Assembly (NCBI RefSeq): GCF_030152825.1
Contig: NZ_JASLIP010000030.1
Coordinates: 1-27,079 of the forward strand
Direction: 5' to 3'
Origin: Corynebacterium sp.
GTDB taxonomy: Bacteria > Actinomycetota > Actinomycetes > Mycobacteriales > Mycobacteriaceae
Length of the DNA stretch: 27,079 nucleotides
The notes beneath the pieces are model-generated. The model saw only the letters and a program-made list of their open reading frames with translations, had not been told where the DNA came from and ran no database searches. Position numbers and translations under genes: made by a program. This document shows positions 7,623 through 13,801 of this stretch, piece after piece. The number at the start of each line of letters is the position of its first letter. Position 1 is the stretch's first letter.

Positions 7623-7631
7623 GATGGTGAA

Positions 7632-7637
7632 AGTGTA
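7632..7637 (-). promoter_or_regulatory. Probable leuB -10 box
   Basis: Minus-strand TACACT fits TANNNT and lies about 37 bases before the leuB ATG, leaving room for a short leader with the Shine-Dalgarno sequence and the LtbR-like site. A weak TTCAGC lies 17 bases upstream. Confidence 0.45.
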
Positions 7638-7723
7638 TCACCTCACAGCTTAGGGCTGAAAGAATTTCTATAGCTGGGACGGAAATCCGCTCCCCCGGCC
7701 CCGGCGATACGGCGCTGTTTTGT

Positions 7724-7729
7724 TAGCTT
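7724..7729 (+). promoter_or_regulatory. Possible -10 box of the ABC transporter operon
   Basis: TAGCTT matches TANNNT and ends 6 bases before the ATG at 7736, suggesting a leaderless mRNA. No good -35 is visible. Confidence 0.4.
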
Positions 7730-7735
7730 GAAGAC

Positions 7736-8590
7736 ATGAGCGACCTCCATAACATTCGCCCCTACCCCGGCGGTTCTCCTAATCACCACGACGCCGACGG
7801 AGTGGAGTCCACCGCCCTAACAATGAGCGGACTAAGCAAGAGTTTCGGCGAGACCCAGGCCGTCAATAATCTCAACCTTCGGATCCCGCGAGGCAGCATG
7901 TACGGCGTCGTCGGTCCGAATGGTGCCGGCAAGACCACCGCCCTGACCATCGCGACCGGGCTACTAGAGCCAACCAGTGGCAACGCCTGGATCTGCGGCA
8001 TTCCGATGTGGGATCACGCCTCCGCCGGGCAGGTCAGGGCAGCGAAACAGCGCTTCGGCCTGTTGGCGGATGGACTGCCCATCTTCGACCGGCTCACCGC
8101 CCGGGAATACCTCGATTACTTGGGCCACCTACGCGGAATGGACCCGCAGGTCATCGAGCAGCGCACCGAGGAGCTCCTGGAGGCGATGGACCTCACCGGC
8201 GCAGAGGGTAAGTACATCGTGGACTTCTCCGCGGGCATGACTAAGAAGATCCTGCTCGCCGGCGCCATGCTCCACGGCCCAGAAGTACTGATCCTGGACG
8301 AGCCTTTCGAGGCCGTCGACCCGGTCTCAGGGCAGGTCATTCGAGACATCCTGCGCCGCTACGTCGCGGCCGGCGGCACCGTCATCATGAGTTCGCACGT
8401 CATGGAGTTGGTTGAGGGCCTGTGTGATCACGTGGCCATCATCGCCGAAGGCCGGGTACTGCGCGATGGCACCATCGACGAGGTCCGCCAGGGTAAGCCT
8501 CTCAACGAGGTCTTCGTCTCCCTCGTGGGCGGGCGCAGCCTTTCGCAGGGTTCCTTCAGCTGGCTCGGCACTCAAGGAGACGCCCAGTGA
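7736..8590 (+). CDS. ABC-2 type transporter, ATP-binding protein
   Basis: This is a 284-residue ATPase subunit of an exporter-type ABC system. After a Pro/His-rich N-terminal extension of about 25 residues come Walker A GPNGAGKTT (60-68), a Q-loop region near 105-112 (FGLLADGLP), the signature FSAGMTKK (164-171), Walker B VLILDEP (184-190) and the switch His221 in MSSH. The signature is degenerate (usually LSGGQ) and the Q-loop Gln is not obvious; both occur in some ABC-2 subfamilies. The next gene encodes its membrane partner and overlaps it by four bases (GTGA), so the two are translationally coupled. The substrate cannot be read from sequence; lipids, drugs or peptides are all possible. 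Confidence 0.9.
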   Translation: MSDLHNIRPYPGGSPNHHDADGVESTALTMSGLSKSFGETQAVNNLNLRIPRGSMYGVVGPNGAGKTTALTIATGLLEPTSGNAWICGIPMWDHASAGQVRAAKQRFGLLADGLPIFDRLTAREYLDYLGHLRGMDPQVIEQRTEELLEAMDLTGAEGKYIVDFSAGMTKKILLAGAMLHGPEVLILDEPFEAVDPVSGQVIRDILRRYVAAGGTVIMSSHVMELVEGLCDHVAIIAEGRVLRDGTIDEVRQGKPLNEVFVSLVGGRSLSQGSFSWLGTQGDAQ

Positions 8591-10239
8591 GCCTCGTCCC
8601 AAGCCAACAGGCCGCCCCCGCGCGTGCCAAAGAGTCACTGACCAGGCACCTGATTCGGCTCCACCTGAAAATGTGGCGCCGAAGCTTCAAGAAAGACTGG
8701 GTCCTGATTTTCAACGCCGTCTTCATGGCCTTCTTTGGGGTCCTCGGTACCATCGGGCTCGGCGCGTTCAGCTACGCAATGCTCACCCAAGAACACGAGG
8801 CGCGCATCCTGCCACTAGCCATGGCAGCCGGTGCACTCATCTACCTCCTCATCGTGTTCGTGTGGCCCAGCCCGGAAAACCACTTGACCCCGCAGAAGTT
8901 TGCCACACTGCCGGTCACCGAGCGGCAGCTCTTCCCCGGCCTAACCTGCGCGGCGTTCCTGCAGTCCCGCGCCCTGCTATCCATCGCCTGCTCGCTGATC
9001 ATGGCCGGCTTTGGTGTGGCCGGAATCCAGGCAAGCGCTCCCCCACAGTCCAGCCTGCTCTCCGCGTTCTGGGTTATTGCCTGCCTCGCGCAGGGCATCG
9101 TCGCCGTACTCCTGGGCGAGGCCCTAGGCTCGCTCAGCTCGGCGATGGCCAGCCGCGTGTGGTCGGAGCGGCTGGGGTACGCATTTTCCTTCCTCTTTCT
9201 CATCGCCATTATGGGGCTGAATTTCACCACCAATGGTGTGCAAAGCCTGGATAACATGCTGGAGTTGGGCACGCTCTTCAGCTGGACGCCGTTTGGTGCA
9301 GCGGCCGGCGCGGCAGCCTCCGCCATCGAGGGCAACGTCGGCGCGAGCATCGCCCAGGGCTTCATTGCCGCCGCGACGATTCTGGGGTGCCTGTGGCTCT
9401 GGCGCACCGCCCTGCGCTTCGAATTGACCCACCCGATCCGAAGCAGCTCTGATCAGGCCACGAAGCACACCGGTGGGGTCATGCTGCGCTGGGCGTCTGC
9501 GAGCCCCCGCGGCGCGGTGTATTCACGCACGCTGCGGTATTGGCGCCGCGATGTGCGCTATTCCTATCAGGCCGTGGTGTTTATTCTGATCGGCGCCATG
9601 CTGCTCGCTCTCGGCGTGCTCCAGGGCACTGGGCTGCAGTGGTATGCACCCTTCATCGTCGCCCAGGGCGTACTGATGGTCAATGGCAATGACTTCGGCC
9701 TGGATGGTCCCTCTAATTGGGTGAACATGGTCTCAGGTGTGCGCCCGAAGGATCTTATCGCCGGCCGCCTGCTGGCCTCTCTGACGGTCATCGGCCCCAT
9801 TTTTCTCGTCGTCGTGATCAGCCTTGGGGCCATCGAGGACTGCCGCCCGCTGTGGGCGGGTATCAGCGTGCTCGCTGTGTGTTCCCTGGTGCAGTCTCTG
9901 GGACTTGCCCCGGCTTTCGCGCTGCGATTCCCCTTCCCCAGTGCCACGCCGGGCACGAGCCCGATGAAGAACCGCTCCGGTACGTCCAGCAACGCGTTCA
10001 TTCTCTCCATTGTCGGCCTGCTTGGACTCTTCATACCGCTGATCCCCGGAGCAGCGCTGCTGATCATCGACCTCCACGATGCTGGGTCCTGGGCGGATGC
10101 AACCCGGCTCACCGCTATTGGCATCGGGGTGCAGCTCCTGATCAGTGGCACCATCGGGTTGCTTGGCTACCGCTGGGCGGTGAAGAACACCTCCCAACGC
10201 TGGCCAAAGGCCTTCGCGAAGGTCCGCAACTGGGTCTAG
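8587..10239 (+). CDS. ABC-2 type transporter, membrane protein
   Basis: This is a 550-residue integral membrane protein, the permease partner of the preceding ATPase. It starts with GTG at 8587 inside the stop of that gene. I count roughly twelve hydrophobic segments in two groups, for example about 43-66, 79-95, 120-148, 155-180, 185-205, 250-270, 320-345, 395-415 and 470-500. They are separated by a central charged region near residues 275-315. No conserved catalytic motif is present. The length and two-half layout resemble actinobacterial exporters of about 500-550 residues rather than short ABC-2 permeases. It is followed by a bidirectional terminator. The substrate is unknown. Confidence 0.82.
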   Translation: MSLVPSQQAAPARAKESLTRHLIRLHLKMWRRSFKKDWVLIFNAVFMAFFGVLGTIGLGAFSYAMLTQEHEARILPLAMAAGALIYLLIVFVWPSPENHLTPQKFATLPVTERQLFPGLTCAAFLQSRALLSIACSLIMAGFGVAGIQASAPPQSSLLSAFWVIACLAQGIVAVLLGEALGSLSSAMASRVWSERLGYAFSFLFLIAIMGLNFTTNGVQSLDNMLELGTLFSWTPFGAAAGAAASAIEGNVGASIAQGFIAAATILGCLWLWRTALRFELTHPIRSSSDQATKHTGGVMLRWASASPRGAVYSRTLRYWRRDVRYSYQAVVFILIGAMLLALGVLQGTGLQWYAPFIVAQGVLMVNGNDFGLDGPSNWVNMVSGVRPKDLIAGRLLASLTVIGPIFLVVVISLGAIEDCRPLWAGISVLAVCSLVQSLGLAPAFALRFPFPSATPGTSPMKNRSGTSSNAFILSIVGLLGLFIPLIPGAALLIIDLHDAGSWADATRLTAIGIGVQLLISGTIGLLGYRWAVKNTSQRWPKAFAKVRNWV

Positions 10240-10300
10240 GCCCCGATAGAAGTCACAGCTCATCAGCTCAATATCGAGCGAACTGAACTAGGTGCCGGGA

Positions 10301-10343
10301 AAAGAAAAGCAGGGCAGCGAAACCGCTGCCCTGCTCACTTTTG
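10301..10343. terminator. Bidirectional terminator between convergent genes
   Basis: Perfect 12-bp arms AGCAGGGCAGCG (10308-10319) and CGCTGCCCTGCT (10324-10335) enclose a 4-base loop. On the minus strand the stem is followed by TTTTCTTTT, and on the plus strand by CACTTTTG. It ends the histidine-rich gene on the minus strand and probably the ABC operon on the plus strand. Confidence 0.88.
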
Positions 10344-10353
10344 CGGATATGTT

Positions 10354-10653
10354 TTAGCAGCACACCCACTTGCCGTCGATGAATGCGTGGCGATGCCCAT
10401 CGTGGTCATAGTCAACGTGGTCGCCGTGAGGGATGGCCACGTGGCCGCAGCCTGGACCGTGCTCGTGATCGTGATCCTCGTGAGCCACCTGCTCCTCGGT
10501 CTCGCACTCCACCCACTGGCCATCAAGCTCGCGGTGGATGTGTCCATCGTGGACATAGTCCGTGTGATCCTCGTGCGGAACGGCGACGTGACCGCACACT
10601 GGACCATGCTGGTGCTCGTGGTCTGCGTGAACTTCGTGCTTGGCCAGTGCCAT
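10354..10653 (-). CDS. Histidine-rich tandem-repeat protein, probable metal binder
   Basis: This small acidic protein of 99 residues has 21 histidines and 5 cysteines. It consists of two tandem copies (about 9-50 and 58-98) of a module with the pattern H-x2-H-x-H-x-H-GP-x-CGH-x-A-x-PH-x-DH-x-DY-x-HDGH-x-H. There is no signal peptide or membrane segment, so it is probably cytoplasmic. The chemistry suggests binding of zinc or a similar metal as buffer, chaperone or store; I cannot name the metal. Short proteins with this GPxCGH/PHGDHxDYxHDGH module occur widely near metal-homeostasis genes. The ATG at 10653 is preferred because AAGGAG lies 7-8 bases upstream; a longer reading to 10737 would run into the promoter palindrome. 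Its promoter region shares 13 bases with that of the CDF exporter gene at 15319-16317. Confidence 0.8.
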   Translation of the reverse strand: MALAKHEVHADHEHQHGPVCGHVAVPHEDHTDYVHDGHIHRELDGQWVECETEEQVAHEDHDHEHGPGCGHVAIPHGDHVDYDHDGHRHAFIDGKWVCC

Positions 10654-10708
10654 GACTGCTCTCCTTGCATCCATCGGGCGCTCCGACTGGCGGCCTACTC
10701 CCTTAATG

Positions 10709-10737
10709 ACAATAAACAGCCCCTTATTGATTGTCAA
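10709..10737 (-). promoter_or_regulatory. Candidate promoter of the histidine-rich gene
   Basis: On the minus strand TTGACA (10737-10732), a 17-base spacer and TATTGT (10714-10709) form a near-consensus promoter. The leader would be about 48 bases and holds AAGGAG before the ATG at 10653. The whole promoter lies inside a perfect palindrome, so an operator role is plausible. The same palindrome also looks like a terminator for serA, and sequence alone does not decide. Confidence 0.5.
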
Positions 10738-10753
10738 TAAGGGGCTGTTTATT
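10711..10753. terminator. Perfect palindrome with 20-bp arms: serA terminator and/or promoter operator
   Basis: The arms 10711-10730 and 10734-10753 are exact inverse complements around a 3-base centre. The hairpin has a GC core (CAGCCCC/GGGGCTG) with flanking A and T tracts, as in a bidirectional intrinsic terminator. It is 47 bases past the serA stop. It is nested in a second perfect inverted repeat (CTCCCTTAATG 10698-10708, CATTAAGGGAG 10788-10798). Confidence 0.6.
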
Positions 10754-10799
10754 TTGTTTACCCAGCTCAGGGCCGGTTAAACATTTTCATTAAGGGAGC

Positions 10800-12392
10800 T
10801 TAGAAAGCGACCTGGAAGGCATTCTCAGCAGAGAGCTCCGCGTTGACTGCCTCCAGCTCATCCTCGGTCAGCGCACGGTCGATGCGCAGCACGAGGGTTG
10901 CGGTGCCGTCCTCAGTGTTCGGGGACAGAGCCGCCGCAGCAATGTTCACGCCCTGCTGACCCAGGAGGGTGCCGATGCGGCCCAACGCACCGGTCTGGTC
11001 CGCGTAGACCAGGAAGAGGTTAGTGCCCTCGGCACGCAGGTCCAGGCCGCGGTCGTTGATGCGAACGATCTTGTCGACGCGCTCCAGGCCGGTCAGCGCA
11101 CCAACGACGGTGGCCGAGGAGCCGTCAGCGGCGACGACCTTGACCTCCAGCACGCTGCGGTGCGTGACGGACTCATCCTGGGACTTCACCTCGAGAGCCA
11201 CGCCGCGCTGCTCAGCAATGGACGGGGCGTTAACGAAGGTGACCTGCTCGTCCAGCACGCCGGAGAAGGTGCCGCGCAGGGCAGCCAGGCCGAGCGCGTC
11301 GATGGACTCGCTGGAGAGCTCGCCGCGGGCGGTGACGACCACGGACGCCGGAGCACCGTCCAGCAGCTTGGCGGCAACCGCGCCCAGCTTCGTGGCCAGG
11401 TTCAGCCACAGGGCGACCTCCTCGGAGACCTTGCCACCGGAGACGTTGACGGCATCCGGAACGAAGTCGCCGGCCAGGGCCTTGAGGACGGAGGCAGCGA
11501 CGTCGGTGCCTGCTCGGTCCTGCGCCTCGACGGTGGATGCACCCAGGTGCGGGGTGACGACAACCTCGTCGAGCTCGAACAGCGGGGAATCCGTGCACGG
11601 CTCGGAGGCATAGACGTCGAAGCCCGCGCCACGGATGTGGCCGGACTTGATGGCATCGGCGAGCGCCTGCTCGTCGACGAGGCCGCCGCGGGCAGCGTTG
11701 ATGATGATCTGACCCTTCTTGGACTTCGCCAGGAGGTCAGCGTCGAACATGCCGCTGGTCTCCGGAGTCTTCGGCAGGTGGATCGTCACGAAGTCCGAGC
11801 GGCCCATGAGCTCCTCAAGCTCAACGAGCTCCACGCCGAGCTGTGCGGCGCGGGCCGGGTTGGCGTACGGGTCGTAGGCGATGATCTCAGTCTCGAAAGC
11901 GGCGAGGCGCTGCGCGAACAGCTGGCCGATGTGGCCGAAGCCCACGATGCCGACGGTCTTGCCGAGGATCTCCACGCCCTTGAAGGAAGAGCGCTTCCAC
12001 TCGCCGTCGCGGAGGGTCTTATCGGCTGCCGGAATCTGGCGGGCGGTAGACAGCAGCAGGCTGATGGCGTGCTCGCAGGCGGAGTGGATGTTCGAGGTCG
12101 GCGCATTGGCGACCATGACGCCGCGCTCGGTCGCGGTCTCGATGTCCACATTGTCGAGTCCGACGCCGGCGCGACCGACGATCTTCAGATTCTTGGCGGC
12201 CTCGAGCACTTCCTTATCCACCGTGGTGGCGGAGCGCACGAGCAGGGCGTCGGCATCGACGACGGCGTCAAGGAGTTCTGGTCGGTTCGGGCCATCCACC
12301 CAACGGACGTCGACGGAATCGCCGAGTGCATCGACGGTGGACTGAGAGAGCTTATCTGCGATTAGTACAACCGGGCGGTTGGTGGTGCTCAA
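10800..12392 (-). CDS. serA: D-3-phosphoglycerate dehydrogenase
   Basis: SerA oxidises 3-phosphoglycerate to 3-phosphohydroxypyruvate with NAD+, the first step of serine synthesis. The 530-residue protein is the long actinobacterial form. It has a substrate domain, a Rossmann NAD domain with GFGHIG (151-156), the catalytic trio Arg235 (NAARGG), Glu264 (YASEP) and His282 (TPHLGAS), an intervening domain (about 315-450) and a C-terminal ACT domain (about 455-530) that in relatives mediates serine inhibition. The start is TTG at 12392, with AGGAG 7 bases upstream; no in-frame ATG suits. TATGAT about 100 bases upstream is a likely -10 box. A palindrome, TGAAAAATTTTCA, overlaps the region next to the Shine-Dalgarno sequence. 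Confidence 0.97.
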   Translation of the reverse strand: MSTTNRPVVLIADKLSQSTVDALGDSVDVRWVDGPNRPELLDAVVDADALLVRSATTVDKEVLEAAKNLKIVGRAGVGLDNVDIETATERGVMVANAPTSNIHSACEHAISLLLSTARQIPAADKTLRDGEWKRSSFKGVEILGKTVGIVGFGHIGQLFAQRLAAFETEIIAYDPYANPARAAQLGVELVELEELMGRSDFVTIHLPKTPETSGMFDADLLAKSKKGQIIINAARGGLVDEQALADAIKSGHIRGAGFDVYASEPCTDSPLFELDEVVVTPHLGASTVEAQDRAGTDVAASVLKALAGDFVPDAVNVSGGKVSEEVALWLNLATKLGAVAAKLLDGAPASVVVTARGELSSESIDALGLAALRGTFSGVLDEQVTFVNAPSIAEQRGVALEVKSQDESVTHRSVLEVKVVAADGSSATVVGALTGLERVDKIVRINDRGLDLRAEGTNLFLVYADQTGALGRIGTLLGQQGVNIAAAALSPNTEDGTATLVLRIDRALTEDELEAVNAELSAENAFQVAF

Positions 12393-12403
12393 GGGAATTC
12401 TCC

Positions 12404-12416
12404 TGAAAAATTTTCA
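12404..12416. promoter_or_regulatory. 13-base palindrome beside the serA ribosome-binding site
   Basis: TGAAAAATTTTCA is a perfect palindrome around one central base, immediately upstream of the serA AGGAG. It could be an operator or may simply be an A/T-rich leader. It is shorter than the actinobacterial Zur box that it superficially resembles. Confidence 0.25.
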
Positions 12417-12424
12417 CTTCCCCA

Positions 12425-12449
12425 GCGGGTGAAACGACCGCGTCACCCG
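12425..12449 (-). other. Hairpin in the serA leader
   Basis: On the minus strand CGGGTGA and TCACCCG form a 7-bp stem around a 10-base loop. It lies within the predicted serA 5' untranslated region. There is no U-run after it, so it is not an obvious terminator. Confidence 0.3.
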
Positions 12450-12490
12450 AGGGGGCCCACGCCTGACCGTGTATGGCGCATGACCCCACA

Positions 12491-12496
12491 ATCATA
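12491..12496 (-). promoter_or_regulatory. Probable serA -10 box
   Basis: Minus-strand TATGAT is close to the consensus TATAAT. It would give a leader of about 90 bases before the TTG start. The -35 region (GCACAC at 17 bases) is poor. Confidence 0.4.
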
Positions 12497-13054
12497 TCCC
12501 TTGGCGGTGGCGTGTGTGCTGTAGGCCACCCTTAAAAATCCCCCCGCTGGGCGGTGGTTTTGCATCTATTGGGAACCCCACCCCGCGGTGTTGCCTTCAC
12601 CGGCGAGCCCGAATCCTGGATTCGCCCAGATCATCTGCCCCTCACCCAGTAGGCACGAGCTCCAGTAACCAGCCCAACCATGTCGCGGCTGTTCACTCTC
12701 GCCCACTCACGTCGACCTCACTGCACCCCCTTGCAGCGGCGACCAACGTGAGTTGATCTGAGCCCCACCCCTGGTCCGCAACCCCGCGGACACCCAGGAA
12801 CCGGGCTTGCCGGTAAGGTAGCCAGCCTAGCCCCGACTCAGCGGTGCATCATGCTGACAAACCTAACCTAGGAAATTTCGTGAGCATTCGTTTCACCTTT
12901 GCGTAATTGGGAAAAACTTTTCCCCACACCACCCCCTGTGTGTTCTATAGATTCCCCCGCTGCCAGCATCTTTAAGAATTCTTTAGCACCCCCGTTAGCT
13001 CTTCCTCAGTGGTCAGGTGGCGCTTACCTGATGCTCTGCGGAGAATGATCCCCC

Positions 13055-13801
13055 GTGAATGCCTCCGCACCTAGCTCACCCTCTGTTCCGCAGCCACCGC
13101 CCCGCCTCGGCCCGGTCACAGCACTTGCCGCTGCGGGCATGCTTCTCGTCGCCGTGATGGGGTGGTTCCTGCAGGACTCCACCTTCGACCTGGCCGCGAC
13201 GCAGGCGGCGAATCGTACCTTCACGGGCGCGACACGCCAGTTTTTCGACGCGGTCTATGCAGCTCTCCTCGGCCACAACCTACCGCTGGTGCTGCTGGCC
13301 GGCCTGGTGGTGACCGGTCTGATATCTCGCCGACTATTGCGGCCCCTGATCGTTGCGTTGACGATTGCCAGCACCTGGGCACTGGTCTTCATCCCGAAGG
13401 CTTTGGTCGGCAGGCCACGGCCCGACTGGGATTTTCTAACGCACCCACCACACAGCCTGCCCAGCGATATGAGCTTTCCCAGCGGGCACACGACGTTCAT
13501 CGCCGTCACGGTGGCCGTCTGCCTCATCGCGACGTATCGCGGTCTCGACCCGAGCCTGTCCCGTTCGACGGTGGGATGGAAGGGATTCGGCCTGATGGCT
13601 GTGGTCGGCTGCGGCGCCATCGCGCTCATCGTGACCACCGTGATGGCCCGTGGCGTCCACTTCCCCAGCGACGCAGCCGGGGCCATTATCTTCTCCTTCA
13701 GCCTGGCACCGTTGGTGTGGACGCTATGGGAAACACTGGCATTTTTCCTTCTTTCTCGCGGACGCTCGGCTCCCCGCAGCCGCCAGGGCCCTGTGGCATG
13801 A
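13055..13801 (+). CDS. PAP2-superfamily membrane phosphatase
   Basis: This 248-residue membrane protein has about five to six hydrophobic segments (about 20-40, 76-92, 97-115, 147-162, 178-197, 207-230). The PAP2 motifs are KALVGRPRP (Lys115, Arg122), PSGH (142-145) and GVHFPSD (His202, Asp206). They suggest a phosphatase for lipid phosphates such as phosphatidate or undecaprenyl diphosphate, with the active site facing outward. The third motif is unusual. The usual Arg six residues before the His is Val196, while an Arg occurs at 199. The GTG start at 13055 has GGAG about 10 bases upstream. The next gene starts within its stop codon (ATGA), so the two are coupled. I infer a cell-envelope role; the exact lipid is unknown. 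Confidence 0.85.
   Translation: MNASAPSSPSVPQPPPRLGPVTALAAAGMLLVAVMGWFLQDSTFDLAATQAANRTFTGATRQFFDAVYAALLGHNLPLVLLAGLVVTGLISRRLLRPLIVALTIASTWALVFIPKALVGRPRPDWDFLTHPPHSLPSDMSFPSGHTTFIAVTVAVCLIATYRGLDPSLSRSTVGWKGFGLMAVVGCGAIALIVTTVMARGVHFPSDAAGAIIFSFSLAPLVWTLWETLAFFLLSRGRSAPRSRQGPVA

Larger units (their letters stand above)
12420..13054. other. Gene-free stretch between serA and the PAP2 gene
   Basis: I see no credible gene in these roughly 630 bases. An open frame at 12514-12756 (80 codons, plus) has no recognisable domain and a low-complexity Pro/Ser/Arg composition. The stretch holds the serA promoter region, a terminator-like hairpin at about 12535-12557 followed by GATTTTTAAG on the minus strand, a 16-base palindrome GGGAAAA-AC-TTTTCCC (12909-12924), a TATAGATT -10-like sequence (12946-12953) and a 6-bp hairpin TCAGGT/ACCTGA just before the PAP2 gene. 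A small RNA or long leader is possible but unproven. Confidence 0.5.

Noticed and set aside
12404..12416. Zur box before serA
   Set aside because: The palindrome is 13 bases rather than the expected 15 or more and lies next to the ribosome site of a serine-synthesis gene; kept only as an unexplained palindrome.
12432..12449. GACCGCGTCA shared by the serA leader and the ilvB-mscCG hairpin
   Set aside because: Ten shared GC-rich bases between two intergenic regions of this size can easily occur by chance.
12514..12756. 80-codon plus-strand open frame in the serA-PAP2 gap
   Set aside because: Low-complexity composition, no recognisable domain, no ribosome site and no neighbouring operon.
12860..12873. 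DtxR/IdeR-like half-site (CCTAACCTAGG)
   Set aside because: Only one half resembles the iron box; the other half matches at about two of nine positions.
13162..13797. A 707-residue version of the TPM/DUF5129-like protein starting inside the PAP2 gene
   Set aside because: The upstream part is the PAP2 gene read in another frame; the ATG at 13798 overlapping the PAP2 stop and starting a hydrophobic leader is the natural start.
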